Below, in pieces: positions 12,069 through 25,678 of a DNA stretch of 64,000 nt. The translations under genes and the position numbers were made by a program. The notes beneath the pieces were generated by a model, which searched no databases, was not told where the DNA came from, and was given only the letters and a program-made list of their open reading frames with translations. Source of the DNA: Polytrichum commune (lineage: Eukaryota > Streptophyta > Polytrichopsida > Polytrichales > Polytrichaceae); assembly GCA_950295325.1 (NCBI GenBank), contig OX485806.1, forward strand, positions 31,744,001 through 31,808,000, written 5' to 3'. Each line of letters opens with the position of its first letter. Position 1 is the stretch's first letter.

Positions 12069-15000
12069 TGAGTGCGTGATAGTCACATTGAATGAGTCCA
12101 ATCATGGCACATCAATTCAATTGTTGACACAAAAGAAGTGTTTACACCGACTCAACATTTCATGAATCACACCAAAGCATGCTCTTATTACATACTTTGT
12201 CTATTCCATGTTCGAGTGAGTCAATTGAGCCAAAGGCAACAAGGAAATCAGGACTACAATGTTACCAACTTACCTAGAAATATAAAACAACCTAAATGCT
12301 TTAGAAGTTGGCAGAACACGGGACAAACTAGTAGTAGGTGGTGGACATTAAACACCCATGCATGAACTTTCGGGGGTGTTAGATCCAGGTTGGGCAGCCC
12401 TCCAGGGGAATTTTTGAACCCGACCGAAAATTGTTGTTGCCCACCCCGCCCAACTTCAAAAAAAAAACATTGCCCTTGCATTCTGGAAGGCCGCTTGACT
12501 ACAATTCCCATATTGAGTGGACTTCACTTTCGAGGTCTAAATTCGAATATATGTGTGTGTGTGTGTGTGTGTGTGCACTTTCAATTATTAAATAAGCAAT
12601 TGATTGGCATTTCATTCCGGAAGTGAAACCATCAATAAAGCACATAACTAACTTGGAGATTTAAAACATTACAAAATCCTCATTAACATTGAGGTTATGA
12701 TTTTTGCGACTTACCATTTGAAATTGTCTTTGTCATTCTAAGATGACACTTAAATTAGTGTGTTGATTTAGTATGTATATTTTATAGTAGCTTTGGTAAT
12801 GCCGTCTACTTTCACAAGTAAAATAAGACAGTAGATGTAACTAAGAATAAAATAATTGGAAATTTTCAAACAAATTAAGCAATTATAGAAGATAAAACAT
12901 GGCATTTTTTCCTTGGCCATGGGGTTCTTATATGTTTATGGTAATTTAGACACTTTACTATAAAATGCCTCAATTATGTGTGTATGTGTGTGTAGAGAGA
13001 GAGAGAGAGAGGCTCTTGAAAAAAAACATGTCTTCAGCACATGATCATTAATCTATTGTTATTGACAAATTCATTAAAGTACGAATTAAGGGATAACAAG
13101 TATTGCTTCGTGGATGAGCACCAATGAATTTCTTGAGATGTAGGATATATTTGGGTGAAGTAAATGTATGTTGTGAGATTCCTTAGAGAGGCGTTACAGT
13201 GGTACATTTACCTTTCCCCCAAAATGAGTATTACCATATTCAAATGTACAATATTAGGTGGACCAAAACTCATCCCATATGTATATTTTGTGAGTAATAA
13301 CGTTGTGTATTTTCAAAAAACACCATTTTCATTCTCAATAAAATCATGTTGTATTTGTGGATACATTTGCAACCATTATTCTCTCACTACACATTCATTG
13401 GTGCTTGCGACCCTCTAATTGTCACAACCATTATTGGCAGTGTTGCTACTATCGCCATCGATATACCTAAGAAATGTATGCCAACATGCATATTACACCT
13501 GGACACAATGGATGCTCCTTGGGTTGCAATACTCGTAACGCTCAATTTCACTGCAAGTGTCTTGCTCTGTTGCAAAGGTTTGTTCATCCTGCGGGATGGC
13601 CCACAATATGCAAGAAGAAATTCAACCATATGATTCTACACACTTGTGTGTGTGTGTGTATATTCAATTAACATCAAGTTTCAACCAACCTATGAAAACA
13701 TATTTGGCAACTAAATCTCACCCTCTGCATGTGTTTCTAAGCCAATTATGATTGTTATCACATCTATTTATTTAATATGCACATGAGTTTCTACAACATA
13801 TCGTTTTCACATCTATAGCCTAAGAAGTTTCATGCCAATTATATGAGCAAATACGTCTTCTTCGTCTTCATCTTCAACGCCCATTCACCAATGTTTTTCA
13901 TGGTAGATTGAGGATGTTTCTCACCCTCTCTAATGATAATGTATTGGCCAATTGTCATGTCAAGCTCTTTTTTGTGATATATTGCTTCAAATCATTTTTT
14001 GACACTTTCTTGGTTTGAACCTTTGTTGCCCTCATTGGAACTAACGTCTTTAGGTTTATATAATCATTAATCTCAAACTTCATAAATATCCGTTGTTACA
14101 TTTTCCATAAGTCATCACCCAATACTAAATCCCGCTCTCTATGATCAAATTCGACTTTTTTTAAAGCGGAAAATGCAAACAATGCATATAACAAAATCTT
14201 GTGTAATCAAAATCTTAAAATACTTGTAAATTTAAAGGTATCCTATAAGTCAACAGCTTAAAACTTTATCCACAAATGATCAGGGATCCTCAATTTTCAC
14301 ATGATGAAAAGTAACATTGAATTCATGGTTTCAATAATGAGCACTTATGCAAAATATTGGATATCATAGATTTATAATCGTTAAATATTCTAACAATAAT
14401 AAATATGTCATGTAGGTTTCAAAATATATATATTACCATGTATAGAATTTAAAATAAGTTTTGTGAATGTAAAATTTTTATATTATTTTCTTAAACATTA
14501 TTTTGTAAAAATAAGAAAATATATGAAATTATCTCATATAAATATAAAATGAGTGCATTCATGCAACCAAATTTTAATATCTCAATTGTGGTTATTATGA
14601 TGTGAATATAACTTATAGTCATAGAGACTCGTAATAAAAAATGTATATAGATGATTCACACACTTGTGGAATATAATTGTCTCTAAAGAATATAATATAT
14701 TTTCAAATATATTTTAGAAATCATTTTCAAAAAACCTACTTCATATTGAGTTTTTAAACATAAAAATTATAATTATTTTATGTTTCATATAGTAAATCAA
14801 AAAATCAAAAATTATTATTAAATTCAAGATTACACTTAACATGTGCATCCCAATTATTGTGCAGATGATTGAATATTTATTCCTATATGAAAATAAGGCT
14901 TATGTTACAAATTCAATAGCTAATTCAATTTTATCAAATTTATGCACAATTTTTTTAATATCATTGAACATTCATTCTTACCCAAGATCTAAAAATATAA

Positions 15001-18000
15001 CAAATATTTAATTTTTTTTTTGATGTTATGATATTATTTTCTTTAAAAATGAAATAAATATTACAGCATAAATCACCCAATGATTATAGTTTTAGTCCAT
15101 TTAAACAAAAAAACAAAGAAATATATTTTATTAACATAATATAATAAATATTTGTGGTAAGAAATTTATCCCAAAAAATAATTAATAATTAATAATTATA
15201 TAATAATACATTAAATTTTTTATATAATTAAAAATTTTGAGATATGATTTTATATATGATTTTAGAATATGAAAATTAAAAACTCACTATTTGTTGGTAT
15301 TTTTTCTTACAATCATTCCAACAATAAGGATTTTTTCTGGACCTATTATTAATCATATTCTCAAGAAAAAATCATTTAGTCTAAATAAAATTTAAATATT
15401 TTAATCTACAACTTAAAATTCATTGAGGAATTTTTCACTGAAAAGATTTTCCATGTTGCAACTATTGATGTCTCTTGTAAATATTAATTCATGTGCAAAA
15501 TAATGACGTTGAAATCCTTGTTGGTAAATTTTCCAAACTTTAAGAGCTCAAACGTAGATCAAATTTTATCTGAATTAGGTGAGTTTTGTATTTGTTTAAA
15601 GTCTTTCGGTGTTGTGAATCGAACCATATGTCTAAATTTTTATGGTCATTCTAAACCAGAAGTTGTATTCATTTAATCATTTAGGATCAGGTAATTATTT
15701 TATTTGGTTAATTCAAAATTCATTTTTTAATAATGGTATAATATTATTTCATATTATATGGAAATTTTGCCAATATGGTAAGGGTATGCGAGTATACCAG
15801 GGTTGTGAGGTATCTGTGATGTCTACACGAGCTTATAAGCTTAGACTCGAATGGCGAGATACTCATTGCTTCAATAAAAGCATATGTTGTTGCAGTGCAT
15901 GTGATCGACCTTACTAGCTTCGACGATGGGGAAGAGATATAAATTCTAGTTCAATGATTACATGTAGTTATTTCTAGGCCATCGGCTATACCGATGTAAC
16001 CATCCATTGTTCCAACCCTCCGCAACCTTGTTTGGGAATTGGATGACTATACTACAGAGAGCTACTTAGAATATTATTTTGGCTCTTGCGCGTCCGCCAA
16101 CTGCTGAGACGCAACCATGACCTACTTCTACATGCTAGGAGCCTGACTTGAGGCATGTATACGCTTATATACCGCTGCATAGCCACATGTAAGTTGTTTA
16201 AATGCGACACCCTTCACTAGTTAGGCTTTATATTGATCTTAAGGGTCAATGATTAAGAGCGTTTGGATCTTGATGCCGCATGTTTTATGATGTTGATCCA
16301 AGATTTGCCATATTTGTTTGGCATTATGGCTCATCCCGTAATTTGAAGGTCAAAAGTCATAGACCTTCTATAATTCAGTGATTGGCTTCATGTGCTCATA
16401 TTTATGTCCTTCGTGAGTCCGACTATGTCAAAATATTTTTCTAATGTATCTCTATTTGAAATACATAAGCAAATTGATTTTTTGGTCTAAAGTTTAATTT
16501 TTAATTTGGAATAAATTAAAATTTTAAAATAATAGATTTTTCTATAATGAGAGTGGAAAACTACTTCATAAAGTAACCATGCATATGCCCACGGCCACAT
16601 ATCACATATCCTTAAATTCTCAATACGGGAAAAAAATGGCGAGTATAAAGACAATTTTAGGACATATTGAATATACTCATGTATTTAGGTTTTCTAAAAA
16701 CAATGGTTTTGAAGTTATAGCCAACTTAAAAATGACTTAAAATTTTGATAAAATCTTGTAATTTAAGAATTTAGAAGTCTTAAGGTGATCTAACCACCCT
16801 CTCCATTTTCATCATTTGTGATTTTGAACATATTAAAATATTTCTCAACTAAATCTTTATTTTGAAACAACTAAGAAGTTGACTTTTGGTTGACTTTGAC
16901 TTTGAGGTATCTTTTTTGATTTAGGACAACAAATTTTTTAAGTCAGATTACGTAAGCTGATATTTACTATTTTATGAAATTAAGGAGTCTATTTTAGATT
17001 TTTTCCAACATACATGTAGTGGTGTGAGAACCATATACCAATCATTTTGTAAATTATAATTACAAATTAAAACGTTGGATTCAAGTTTTTGTGATAACAA
17101 CTGCTTTCTAAGTGTTGTATCGCGACAAAATCATGATATTTTGGTTTAGATTTTAATGATGAATTTAAAAAATATGGTGCTCATGCTAATTAATTGCATT
17201 ATGAAAGCTATGACTAAAAATAAAATCATGTTTTTTTGGTAGGTCCAGCAACCTTCAAAGTTAGGTATCTTCATCAATTTGGGGTCAATTTGGATGTTCA
17301 AAGTATCTCGTACGCATTTTTATGGCACATCTATTGGTATTTTAATTGTGTTGTAATTCATGATAGAACTCAAAATATGTGTCAAAATGAGATCACAATC
17401 CAAAAAGTTTACAACTTTCAAAATGAAATCTCTTGAGAAAATCATGATCTATTTTTAAGTTTAAGATATTTATCTTATGTGATTTTTCAAGCCGCATCCT
17501 CATATGCGGCAAATGTTGAATTTCTTTGCAAATGTAAATCTATATACAAAATAATAACGTAATTTTTTTTGTAATTTTTCAAATTTAAAAGGGTTACATA
17601 TAAATCAAATTATGTTTGAATTTGATAAGTTTTATATTCATTTGAAGTGTTTCAATATTGTGAATCTAATTAAATGTAAAAATACTAGCACGGTTGCTAA
17701 TTTTTAGTTTTTGTAAAAATCATGTATCTTTATACACAAGTACATCATCAATATTAATAGTGGATTTTATGTGTTAATTACATTTTTCAACTAATTATAT
17801 TAAATAAATATTTATTTATATCAATATGTAATATTTATATTTATATTTATTCTACCAACTACCAATTTTATTTGTAGGTTACTCCTAATTTGAAATATTT
17901 AGGATCATGTATGAATCAGCCCAAAGTTTGCTTATGTTCAAGTGTGATGAATACATGTTATTTTTTATGTAAAAGGAATGGAAATTCGTAACAATTATTT

Positions 18001-20196
18001 ATGAATGATATATATACATAAAAACACTTGTTTGGATGATAATGATATTATATTAAAATATTCATGAGTTGACTTTTTATGGTATATATGATTGACATTT
18101 TTTATTATATGCCAAATTTTGTTCAATTATGATTGCATGTGTATTTTTCTAATGAATTCATCGTGAACATTTAGATTAGAGCATATCACATTTTGGAGAT
18201 TATAAGGTCCTAGTAATTTAAATTTTTCATAAATATAATCAATAAAATCTGATCCAATTTTTTTTAAAAAAATGGAATTTGGACATGGAAATTGTGATTC
18301 TAGGGTGATTTTATTGCATTCAAAAAGTAAAGAATGATTAACATTTTTACATCGAATTTCAATGCATTCTTTATTCAAAAGTTAAATATTTCATGAAGTG
18401 AGTTCTAAGTTTAGTTATGGCCATAAGTATATATACATGCCATATGTTATTACAAATGATTTTGAGCAACAATTATCTAATTTGCATCTTTATCCATTCT
18501 TTCTTAAGTGGAGTAAAATGTTCACATAGGAGTAGGGGGTAAAAATCTTTGGCCAATGAGAGGGGAAGGAATAAGAAGAGGAAAATATTTATCATAAATT
18601 AATTAATTGCTTGGGTTTAATATTGCCTACAAGTACCCAAAAAAATAGCACCTCAAAATCATAACTCCAATAGTTAGTTATCAAATGAGTTACATAGGAG
18701 TTCAAGTGCGGACCCAATTAAAACATTGTTAAGAATTTACACTAGCTAGACTAACTAACATGAATGCTAGCTAACAAACAAGTGCGGTCGAGCCCTAAGT
18801 TGAGTTGGAGGTACGATTTATTGCAGCAACGTGTCCAAATTAAACATATTATGTATGGGTGTTCAATCTAAACCTAGAGTACAAACCTACCTTTCCATTT
18901 CAACAAGTAGACTAAGGGGCGTAGAAGGTATGCATAAGGTAATGTCTTAAATGGACAATTTTCCCTCCCCACTCACTTCACATAGCATATGTACACACAA
19001 TTAGTAGGAGATGAATACCAAACCCAATTTTGCCCATAGCCACTCTCCTCGTAATTTTCAAAGCTCAATGAATATCCCATCTATTGTCAGAGTAAAGATT
19101 CTATGAGTCATTTAATGATCTCTAAAACTACTTCATTTATGATGAATGAGTTACTTAGGCATCACAATTCCCAAGCCCCAACTTCCTTGCAGTATCCATC
19201 CATCCATAAACCTCTAAATGGTTTTACTTAACGAAACATGGTTAAATTTTAAGGTTGGGATCGTTCTCACAAGGATGAGATAGATATTGCGTATGAGTGT
19301 ACCTCTCGTCTCCCCATGTTAAAAGCTCGTTTCCCTACAAGTCCATGGTCAATCCATTTCAAATGGTGCCACATTATGAAGAATAACTTGGGAGTCATTG
19401 AAATTAAGGCATTCCGGTGTCAAATAACCTAACATCCAACCTCATTCATCCAACTAACACGAGGACATCATTGTTGGATGAATGAGATGTGTGTTTGGGA
19501 AATAAAAAGATCTCTCACTCATTGTCTCCAAAAAGTTGATTGTTGCCACTTGTAACGAATTTACATTGTCCCACACATTTGACTCCCATACCATGACTGC
19601 TCATGAAAGGCCGGGGGTCGACCCAAGTATAAGGACCTACTCATGACGTTGAAAATCGGGTGAACTTTGGAAGCTCATTGCCATCCACAACGTACTTGAG
19701 AAGGATACCCCATAATGAGCAATTGAGCATTGGCGGTATTGGTCCACAAGAACCAATCTTCTTTTGTGATAAACCGGTCTTATCGCACTTGGAAAGAACG
19801 AGCACGACTTTTACTTACGGTGGGTATACACTAGGGTCCAAGACTTTGTATTTTGATCATAAATAGTGTTATTCAAAAAGTTCCTCAATCAAAGAGGGAT
19901 AAAGTTATTGGGTTTGATCCTTCTTTGACATTTTTTCCTATTAATAGTTCATTAGTTCGTTGTGTATCAATGCTTGTTTTGAAACTTGGGTGAAACTTCA
20001 AGGATCTCTTCTGTTCACTTTTCATACTTAGAGAGGTCTTAAGGATCTAAAATAGGGTATGTGCATGGGACCCACTATCCTAGCCCCCGACTCTACCTAT
20101 GCAAGGCTAGCTTCGCCCATCCGTCCTAGTAGGACAAGCTGGAATGCCGCTTTTTAATAGCCCAACACCACACTTTATGTGTGGTAACTGAAGCAT
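12069..20196. other. Long AT-rich gene desert
   Basis: No recognisable gene was found in 8 kb. Short (TG)n tracts lie at about 12551-12575 and 13645-13660, and (GA)n at about 12996-13012. From about 14100 to 18500 the DNA is strongly AT-rich and low in complexity. An island of more balanced composition at about 15780-16230 interrupts it. The island has no open frame or RNA gene I can name. Confidence 0.6.
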
Positions 20197-20720
20197 TAAG
20201 GGCCGGTTTACACTACGGTGGAGAAGGCCTCCGGTCGGTCAAGAATGCTTGGCCAAGACATGGTTATATGAGGCAAATGGTGGATGTGTCGGAGAAGAAT
20301 TAAAGGCAATAAAATATTTCTTAAGGAGTCTTGACCGGTTGAAGTCTAAACATCTAAAGGAGAAGTTTAGCAGAGAAGTCCACTGGTGAAGAGAAGTTCA
20401 CCTAATGGTGAAGATTTTTTGTGATAAAAAACCATAATTCTCTACATTCACATTGTATCAAAAGATTTCAACAAGAATTGTGTTCATAAGAATTGTGTAA
20501 TATAATGTTCAATTTTATTCAAAAGATAATGAAAATTGCCAAATTGCTAATTGTCAAGTTTGGCCCATGTAGGAAATAAATGTCTCCTTGGGTGTTTAAG
20601 AATGAAGAGGGGAAAACCCATACACATTGGACAAAGCACTACTCTTTGGTATTATTTAAGACATGCTCTCCTCTTAATCATCCTCATCAATTTCTCTCTT
20701 CTTATCTTTGATCTTCAATC

Positions 20721-21110
20721 ATGGATAATCGAAGAAGAGAGATTTTGTGCTCTCTTATGATCTTTATGGTTTTGAAGTATTTTATCGTTTCAACTATGGC
20801 GATACAAAAAACCATCATGTATCACCATAATGCTTCAATTATGATGATGGCTTATTTTTTGTTTGGGAACAAGGAGAGGGTGGTGTGGAAATTTGACCGG
20901 CCAAGTGGATACGTGTCACAATTTCTTCTTGGATCATATAATGCAAAAATGTTCAAAGATCGTGTACGGGTGAGTAAGCCTACTTTTATTTATTTATGTC
21001 ATTTGCTTGGACCCATGTTGAGCAAGAAAGATACAAAATTAAGACTTTGTATTCCAATAGAGTGTAGAATTTCTTTGACATTGCATCGATTGGCAACCGG
21101 TGATACTTAA
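20721..21110 (+). pseudogene. Harbinger (HARBI1-like) transposase, N-terminal remnant
   Basis: The frame encodes 129 aa. Its C-terminal half matches the conserved HARBI1-type region: FKDRVRVSKPTFIYLC, then KKDTKLRLCIPIECRI, then LTLHRLATGDT. A stop follows, and the same frame resumes with LADLYGISKSSVFEI, as in intact transposases, before the match ends. The DDE catalytic residues that should follow are absent. It is a truncated relic inside clear element ends, so the coding capacity is dead. Confidence 0.88.
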
Positions 21111-21168
21111 CTTGCCGATTTGTATGGTATTTCAAAGTCAAGTGTTTTTGAAATTTTAATTTTTTATT

Positions 21169-21232
21169 GAGTTGGGCTTCTCCGGCCTCTTGAGGCCGGA
21201 CAAGAAACTCCTCCTCCGGAGAAGCCCAACTC
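21169..21232. repeat. Perfect-arm palindrome inside the Harbinger element
   Basis: GAGTTGGGCTTCTCCGG at 21169-21185 is repeated inverted as CCGGAGAAGCCCAACTC at 21216-21232. A smaller dyad (GGCCTCTTGAGGCC) lies in the loop. It sits where the catalytic part of the transposase was lost. It may be the remnant of a nested MITE or a deletion-repair product. Confidence 0.85.
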
Positions 21233-21420
21233 CAAAAAGTGCCGCCATGTAGGCGGCCATGTCATTTTATCATCCATGAGAAAAGTTCACCACCATTGTT
21301 TTCTTCACCTAGTGTAAACACCCACCAGTCAAGAGTTGCATTTTCGACCAATCACAATTGAGAAACGCCCTTTTTTCCATGACCGGTGGACTTCTCCACC
21401 GTAGTGTAAACCGGCCCTAA

Positions 21421-22690
21421 GAAAAGTTGGGCGACTTTGTGTTCATTCTCATGAACTCAATGGTTTGGGACTAAACCCATGGTTCATCTACTTTACTTTA
21501 CAAATAACTATAGTATCATATGGGGCATAAGACATTGTATAGAATAAAGTTGAAAACTCAAAAGCATAAAATTAATGTGATTTTTAGACTCGGTGAGGTT
21601 TGTATAAACTATTTGTAAAGGCACCCTTTGAACCCATGGGTCCTTTAAGGGTCAAACCCTGAGCTTCTTGGACTTGAACCCTAATGTAAGCACAATGCCT
21701 TAAGTGGCATGGTGTCCCACATCACTTTGGCATGATTCATGTATTAATGAAGACATGGCCAAGTGGCTTGGTATGATGCACATTGATGACCGGGGTGGTC
21801 GCTATGTGACATATAGATAAGATTCCTTTCATCCATTGACTTACGATGCACCCTATATTGAGCACATACATATTATATGTGACAAACATAGGCTTTAGTA
21901 AGTATTCTTGGCGTTGAATTGGAATTGGTGTGGTCCGCACTTTATCTAAAAATACGGGCTCCTCCCAATGTGGTCCACAACAATTGAAATGAAAGGTGTA
22001 GGCATGCCTCGTGGGATTGGATTGTGTGGGTCATATATACTCATATATGTTGAACAGTTTAGAGGGCCTACGCGATCATTTCATGTGGAAAAGAATCTTC
22101 ACTTTGACCTCTTATAACTTTTGCATCTCTACATTAATTCTAAAACTTGAAACAATGAACTTTGTGGTTCCCGATGCCTAACATGGTGAGACAATTTCCA
22201 ATCCAATCCAACGGCCCACATTTCATGCGTAGTTGGACGTATCTATACTATGGTCACATGCCTTGATTCAAATAAAAGATGCATCAACGCACTCCAAGTT
22301 GAAAATTAAGGTGTTTGGGCCTAGTGTGAGCACTTCCAACTCCACAAACAACCATAACTATTGCTTTGGCTAAGGAACCATCTCACCCAATTAGGAATTA
22401 TGAATCACATGCAACTTGTCATTTGAAGTTTAAGTGTTGGAGTTAAGATGCAACAACTACAAAAATTGCAAATCAGGATTCTCATGCTCTTTAAGTGATC
22501 ATTAATGTCCTCCCAATCGTGCTAAACTATTAAACCTAAAGCAAGGATGTATTGTGAACATATAGTCCAATCTCATCATAACACATGTCTTTTTCATGTC
22601 CATTTTCTACTACAAGCAATGCCATCTACCACTCAAATAAAGGTGTTTTATTAAGAAAAGTAACCACATAAGGTCCACATACCTTACACG
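21421..22690. other. Intergenic DNA with old dispersed repeats
   Basis: No gene is seen. About 21920-22260 is an R5-like copy. About 22480-22690 resembles an inverted R2 fragment ending 'aaaagtaaccacataagg...atacctta', placed head to head with the next element. Confidence 0.5.
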
Positions 22691-22699
22691 TACACCTAC

Positions 22700-23273
22700 G
22701 TTATTCAAATACTTAAACAAACACCTATATTTGAGGGATACGTGATTTGGTGCAGTTCCAAGAACGAATACCATAAAAACATGTGATCCAAACAAATCAC
22801 CTTGTGCTCAAAATACGATTACCATTCTAGACTCAATAGTCAACATAATTGGGTGGATGGGATGGGGGTGGGGGCCACATGACCGTTTAACGAGCACAAA
22901 CCTCATACTTTGATAACGAATGAGACACTCGTATGAGCTCCAAAACACTGAGGATAGTAGCTATAGCCAACACATGGGTTTGCTAACCATCTCGTACTAA
23001 TCGCATGTTTCACATCTAATTATCCCAATTAGTGCATGCTACTATTCGGAGTTACGCAGTGCAATAATGCCTTGCCTAGGAGTCCAATTTTTGCTAACAA
23101 AAGTTCAATAAGTTGTTCGGACATCATAAAACATAAATGACTCTTCTTGACAAAATATTACATTCCCATTAAATAGCTACATAGCACCGTGTAACTCCGA
23201 ATAGTAGCACACACTAATTAGGGTAACCGGTGTAGTTGGAAAAAGTAGCCATTTAAGACCCATGGACCTTAAA
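22700..23273. mobile_element. R2-family MITE split by a nested element
   Basis: It matches the R2 copy in mutase intron 2 from the 'acctatatttgag' line to the 'gcatgtttca' line. A separate MITE of about 222 bp interrupts it. The R2 match then resumes with 'gtagttggaaaaagtagccattt' and ends near ACCTTA. The nesting shows that R2 inserted first. Confidence 0.7.
23011..23232. mobile_element. Nested MITE with CACTA-type inverted ends
   Basis: The inverted arms share GTGCATGCTACTATTCGGAG near the left end and CTCCGAATAGTAGC near the right, over about 35-40 bp with few mismatches. The outer line (ATTATCCCAATTAGTG / CACTAATTAGGG) matches the ends of 43921-44301, so the two belong to one family. The right side is followed by TA; the left border is degraded. 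Confidence 0.7.
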
Positions 23274-23448
23274 AAAAACACGGCTCGTGGTTAACGACCC
23301 CTCGCATTGCTTAAGTTGGGATTGGGAGATAATTCGGGTTTCATGAGGCGGTCTTGGCTACAGTTAGCTCAATGTGCAGTGCCAAAAGGGGAACAAATCG
23401 TGTTAAAGGAATGAGTTAAATAAATAAATATCTCTCTATATATATATA

Positions 23449-24690
23449 TACCGTTTATGGGTATTTAGTGTCGCATGTGTAATACTGTCACTTACCCTAT
23501 TTGGAGGCGTATGCTAGGTTATACTAATGATCAACAACTTCACTGTTAGTGTCACCTCATGACATTGGGCGCTTAAGTATGCTTACTAACATATTGGCAT
23601 GAGTATGTTCAATAATGCTACGAGGTGAATGTCCATGTTACACAGTGGCCTGCAAGTTGACTTAAGTGTACACAAATGATCCTTGGCATTTGTATGCTCA
23701 AGAATACCTTCCCCTTGCATACTAAAATGTAAACACATGACACTTGCCATTAGGATGCTCAGTAATAATTTATTCCTTGCGTACTAGAGCACAAAACTAC
23801 TTGGCTAGTTACACTACACCATTTATGGGTATTTAGTGTCGCATGCGTAATAGTGTCACTTACCCTATTTGGAGGCGTATGCTAGGTTACACTAATGATC
23901 AACAACTTCACCATCAGTGTCACCTCATGACATTGGGCGCTTAAGTGTGCTCACTAACATCTTGGCATGAGTATGTTGAATAATGCGCAAAACTATCATC
24001 CCAAGTATCCCAATGTGTTGCGCTAAATGTCATAGTGTAAAAAATCATTCTTATTTAAAAGTCACTTAAGTTAAGAAATAATATGATATATTGACACTTA
24101 ACAGATGTGGTACTTTGAGACCTCTAGGCATCTAGTTTAGGCCCTTCGCAAGTATGTGACACTAACTGTTATAAATTGTGTACACTGCTTGCAAAGGGCC
24201 TAACTAGATGCATGGAGGTCTCGAAGTGCCACGTATGCTAATTGTCAACATATGATATTATTTGTCAACATAAGTAACTTTTTAAAAGTGAATGATTCTT
24301 TGCACTATGACATTTAGCATATTGGGCTACTTGAGATGATAGATTTGCATTGTAGTATTCAAGGGGTAGATATTATTGAGCATCCTAAGTGTCACGTGTA
24401 TACATTTTAGTATGCAAGAGGAAGATATTCTCGAGCATACTAGTGCCAAGGGTCATTTGTGTACACTTTAGTTAACTTGGGGACCATGATTGTGTAACAG
24501 AGGCATTCACCTGAATAGCACTATCGAACATACTCATGCTAAGATATTAGTAAGTACACTTGCCCCAAGTGTCATGAGGTGACACTAACAATGAAGTTGT
24601 TGATCATTAGTGTAACCTAGAATATGCCTCCAAATAGGGTAAATGACACTATTACACATGCAACACTAAATACCCATAAACAATGTAGTG
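23449..24690. mobile_element. Giant foldback element with duplicated left terminus
   Basis: The right half is close to the reverse complement of the left, around a centre near 24170. The outer ends at 23812 (CACTACACCATTTATGGGTA) and 24690 (TACCCATAAACAATGTAGTG) are inverted and flanked by TA (23810-23811, 24691-24692). The first 175 bp of the left arm occurs twice, from about 23450 (outermost bases replaced by a TA repeat) and from 23812. The extra arm sequence at 23620-23800 pairs with about 24330-24520. There is no coding capacity. A transcript would form a hairpin of several hundred base pairs. Confidence 0.88.
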
Positions 24691-24841
24691 TAGACGTGCC
24701 GTAACACAAGTTAGGCGTGCTTGTTTGAGGAGAATATTGTATCATTTTTCACCCATCTTGAGTAGATGTTTGAATAAGACATGTCTACCTTTACTTATCT
24801 AATGTGAAAAGGGACTACCCTCTAGAGTCTAAGAGTAACTA

Positions 24842-25209
24842 CACTAAATATTGTATTTAGTGTCATCAAATCTATTTGTCTTGCTCAAAACTAATTGTAA
24901 ATTACATGTGTAATGTCACCAACACTACATGTAAACCTAACATTATTTGTCATTCCTTGTAATTTTTTTGACATTGTGGATTTACAATGTGGCAATTATT
25001 GTCACTTACTAAATGATTTTCATCCATGTTTCAATCATCCATGACAAAAAAATTATAACATAATTGTTAGGATGCAAGATATACTAAAAGCAGATGAACT
25101 AAAGGTAAATTGGGATGACAAAATTTGTAATCTTATCATTAAAAGCGTCAATAGATAATTTACCACAGTGACATACAATACCATATGACACAATATATAA
25201 TGTTTAGTG
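24842..25209. mobile_element. CACTA-ended, TA-flanked MITE
   Basis: The left end CACTAAATATTGTATTTAGT and the right end AATGTTTAGTG are inverted, with TA outside each (24840-24841 and 25210-25211). The 368-bp body shares lines such as 'tttgtcattccttgtaa' and 'caattattgtcacttact' with 58605-58957 and with fragments near 31720-31936 and 33930-34110. It is non-coding. Confidence 0.8.
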
Positions 25210-25300
25210 TAGTGTATGTAATAAGGCATATGGGTCTTAAGTGGCTCATTTTCTTATTCGGACCCCTAGATTCATTTGGTATGTGGTTTGGTGAGGATCA

Positions 25301-25521
25301 GTGCCCGGATGTTTTTGGGGCATAGTCAGTCAAGATCCTAGTGATTCTAAATCCAACCGGTTACATGTTGACATCTTCCAATTTTGTTTTATTCATTTGA
25401 GGTATATTATATAGATTCTTCTAAAACAATGAGTACTTCTCCCGAAGTCTCAAACTTAAACTGGTTATTTCTCAAACTCAACCGGTTCATATGTAACTAA
25501 TTGACAGTGCTTCCCGGACAG
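25301..25521. mobile_element. 221-bp insertion with 12-bp target duplication
   Basis: TGGTGAGGATCA occurs at 25289-25300 and again at 25522-25533, exactly where the R1 consensus has it once. The insert begins GTGCCCGGATG and ends TTCCCGGACAG, weakly inverted ends. Inside are two AACCGGTT sites. Related inserts lie at about 32777-32985 and, more loosely, 48130-48275. The superfamily is unknown; a 12-bp duplication is longer than usual for most cut-and-paste elements. Confidence 0.75.
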
Positions 25522-25678
25522 TGGTGAGGATCAAAGAGAAAATATCTTAAAGACACATGTTTAAAAGAGACCGGACTACGTCTTCAACGATTAATAACTA
25601 CTCTACACTCAACTCAATATTGAACGTAATGGGGAGTTCCTAAGTGTCCTAGTTAAGATCAACAAACATGCACTTCCA

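Larger units (their letters stand above)
20200..21417 (+). mobile_element. PIF/Harbinger element, internally deleted, TAA target duplication
   Basis: The inverted ends GGGCCGGTTTACACTACGG and CCGTAGTGTAAACCGGCCC extend through GTGGAGAAG to about 27 bp each. TAA directly flanks both (20197-20199 and 21418-21420), the three-base duplication typical of this superfamily. The element is 1218 bp and keeps the N-terminal part of a HARBI1-like transposase. The catalytic half is missing and a palindrome sits where it should be. The near-perfect ends suggest recent activity or mobilisation in trans. Confidence 0.93.

Noticed and set aside
13346-13633. Hydrophobic 95-aa plus frame that looks membrane-like
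   Set aside because: Overlapping frames in all phases are equally open, with no homology recognised and microsatellites nearby.
15780-16230. Island of balanced composition in the AT-rich desert, first suspected to be organelle or rRNA DNA
   Set aside because: No conserved rRNA or organelle gene line could be recognised.
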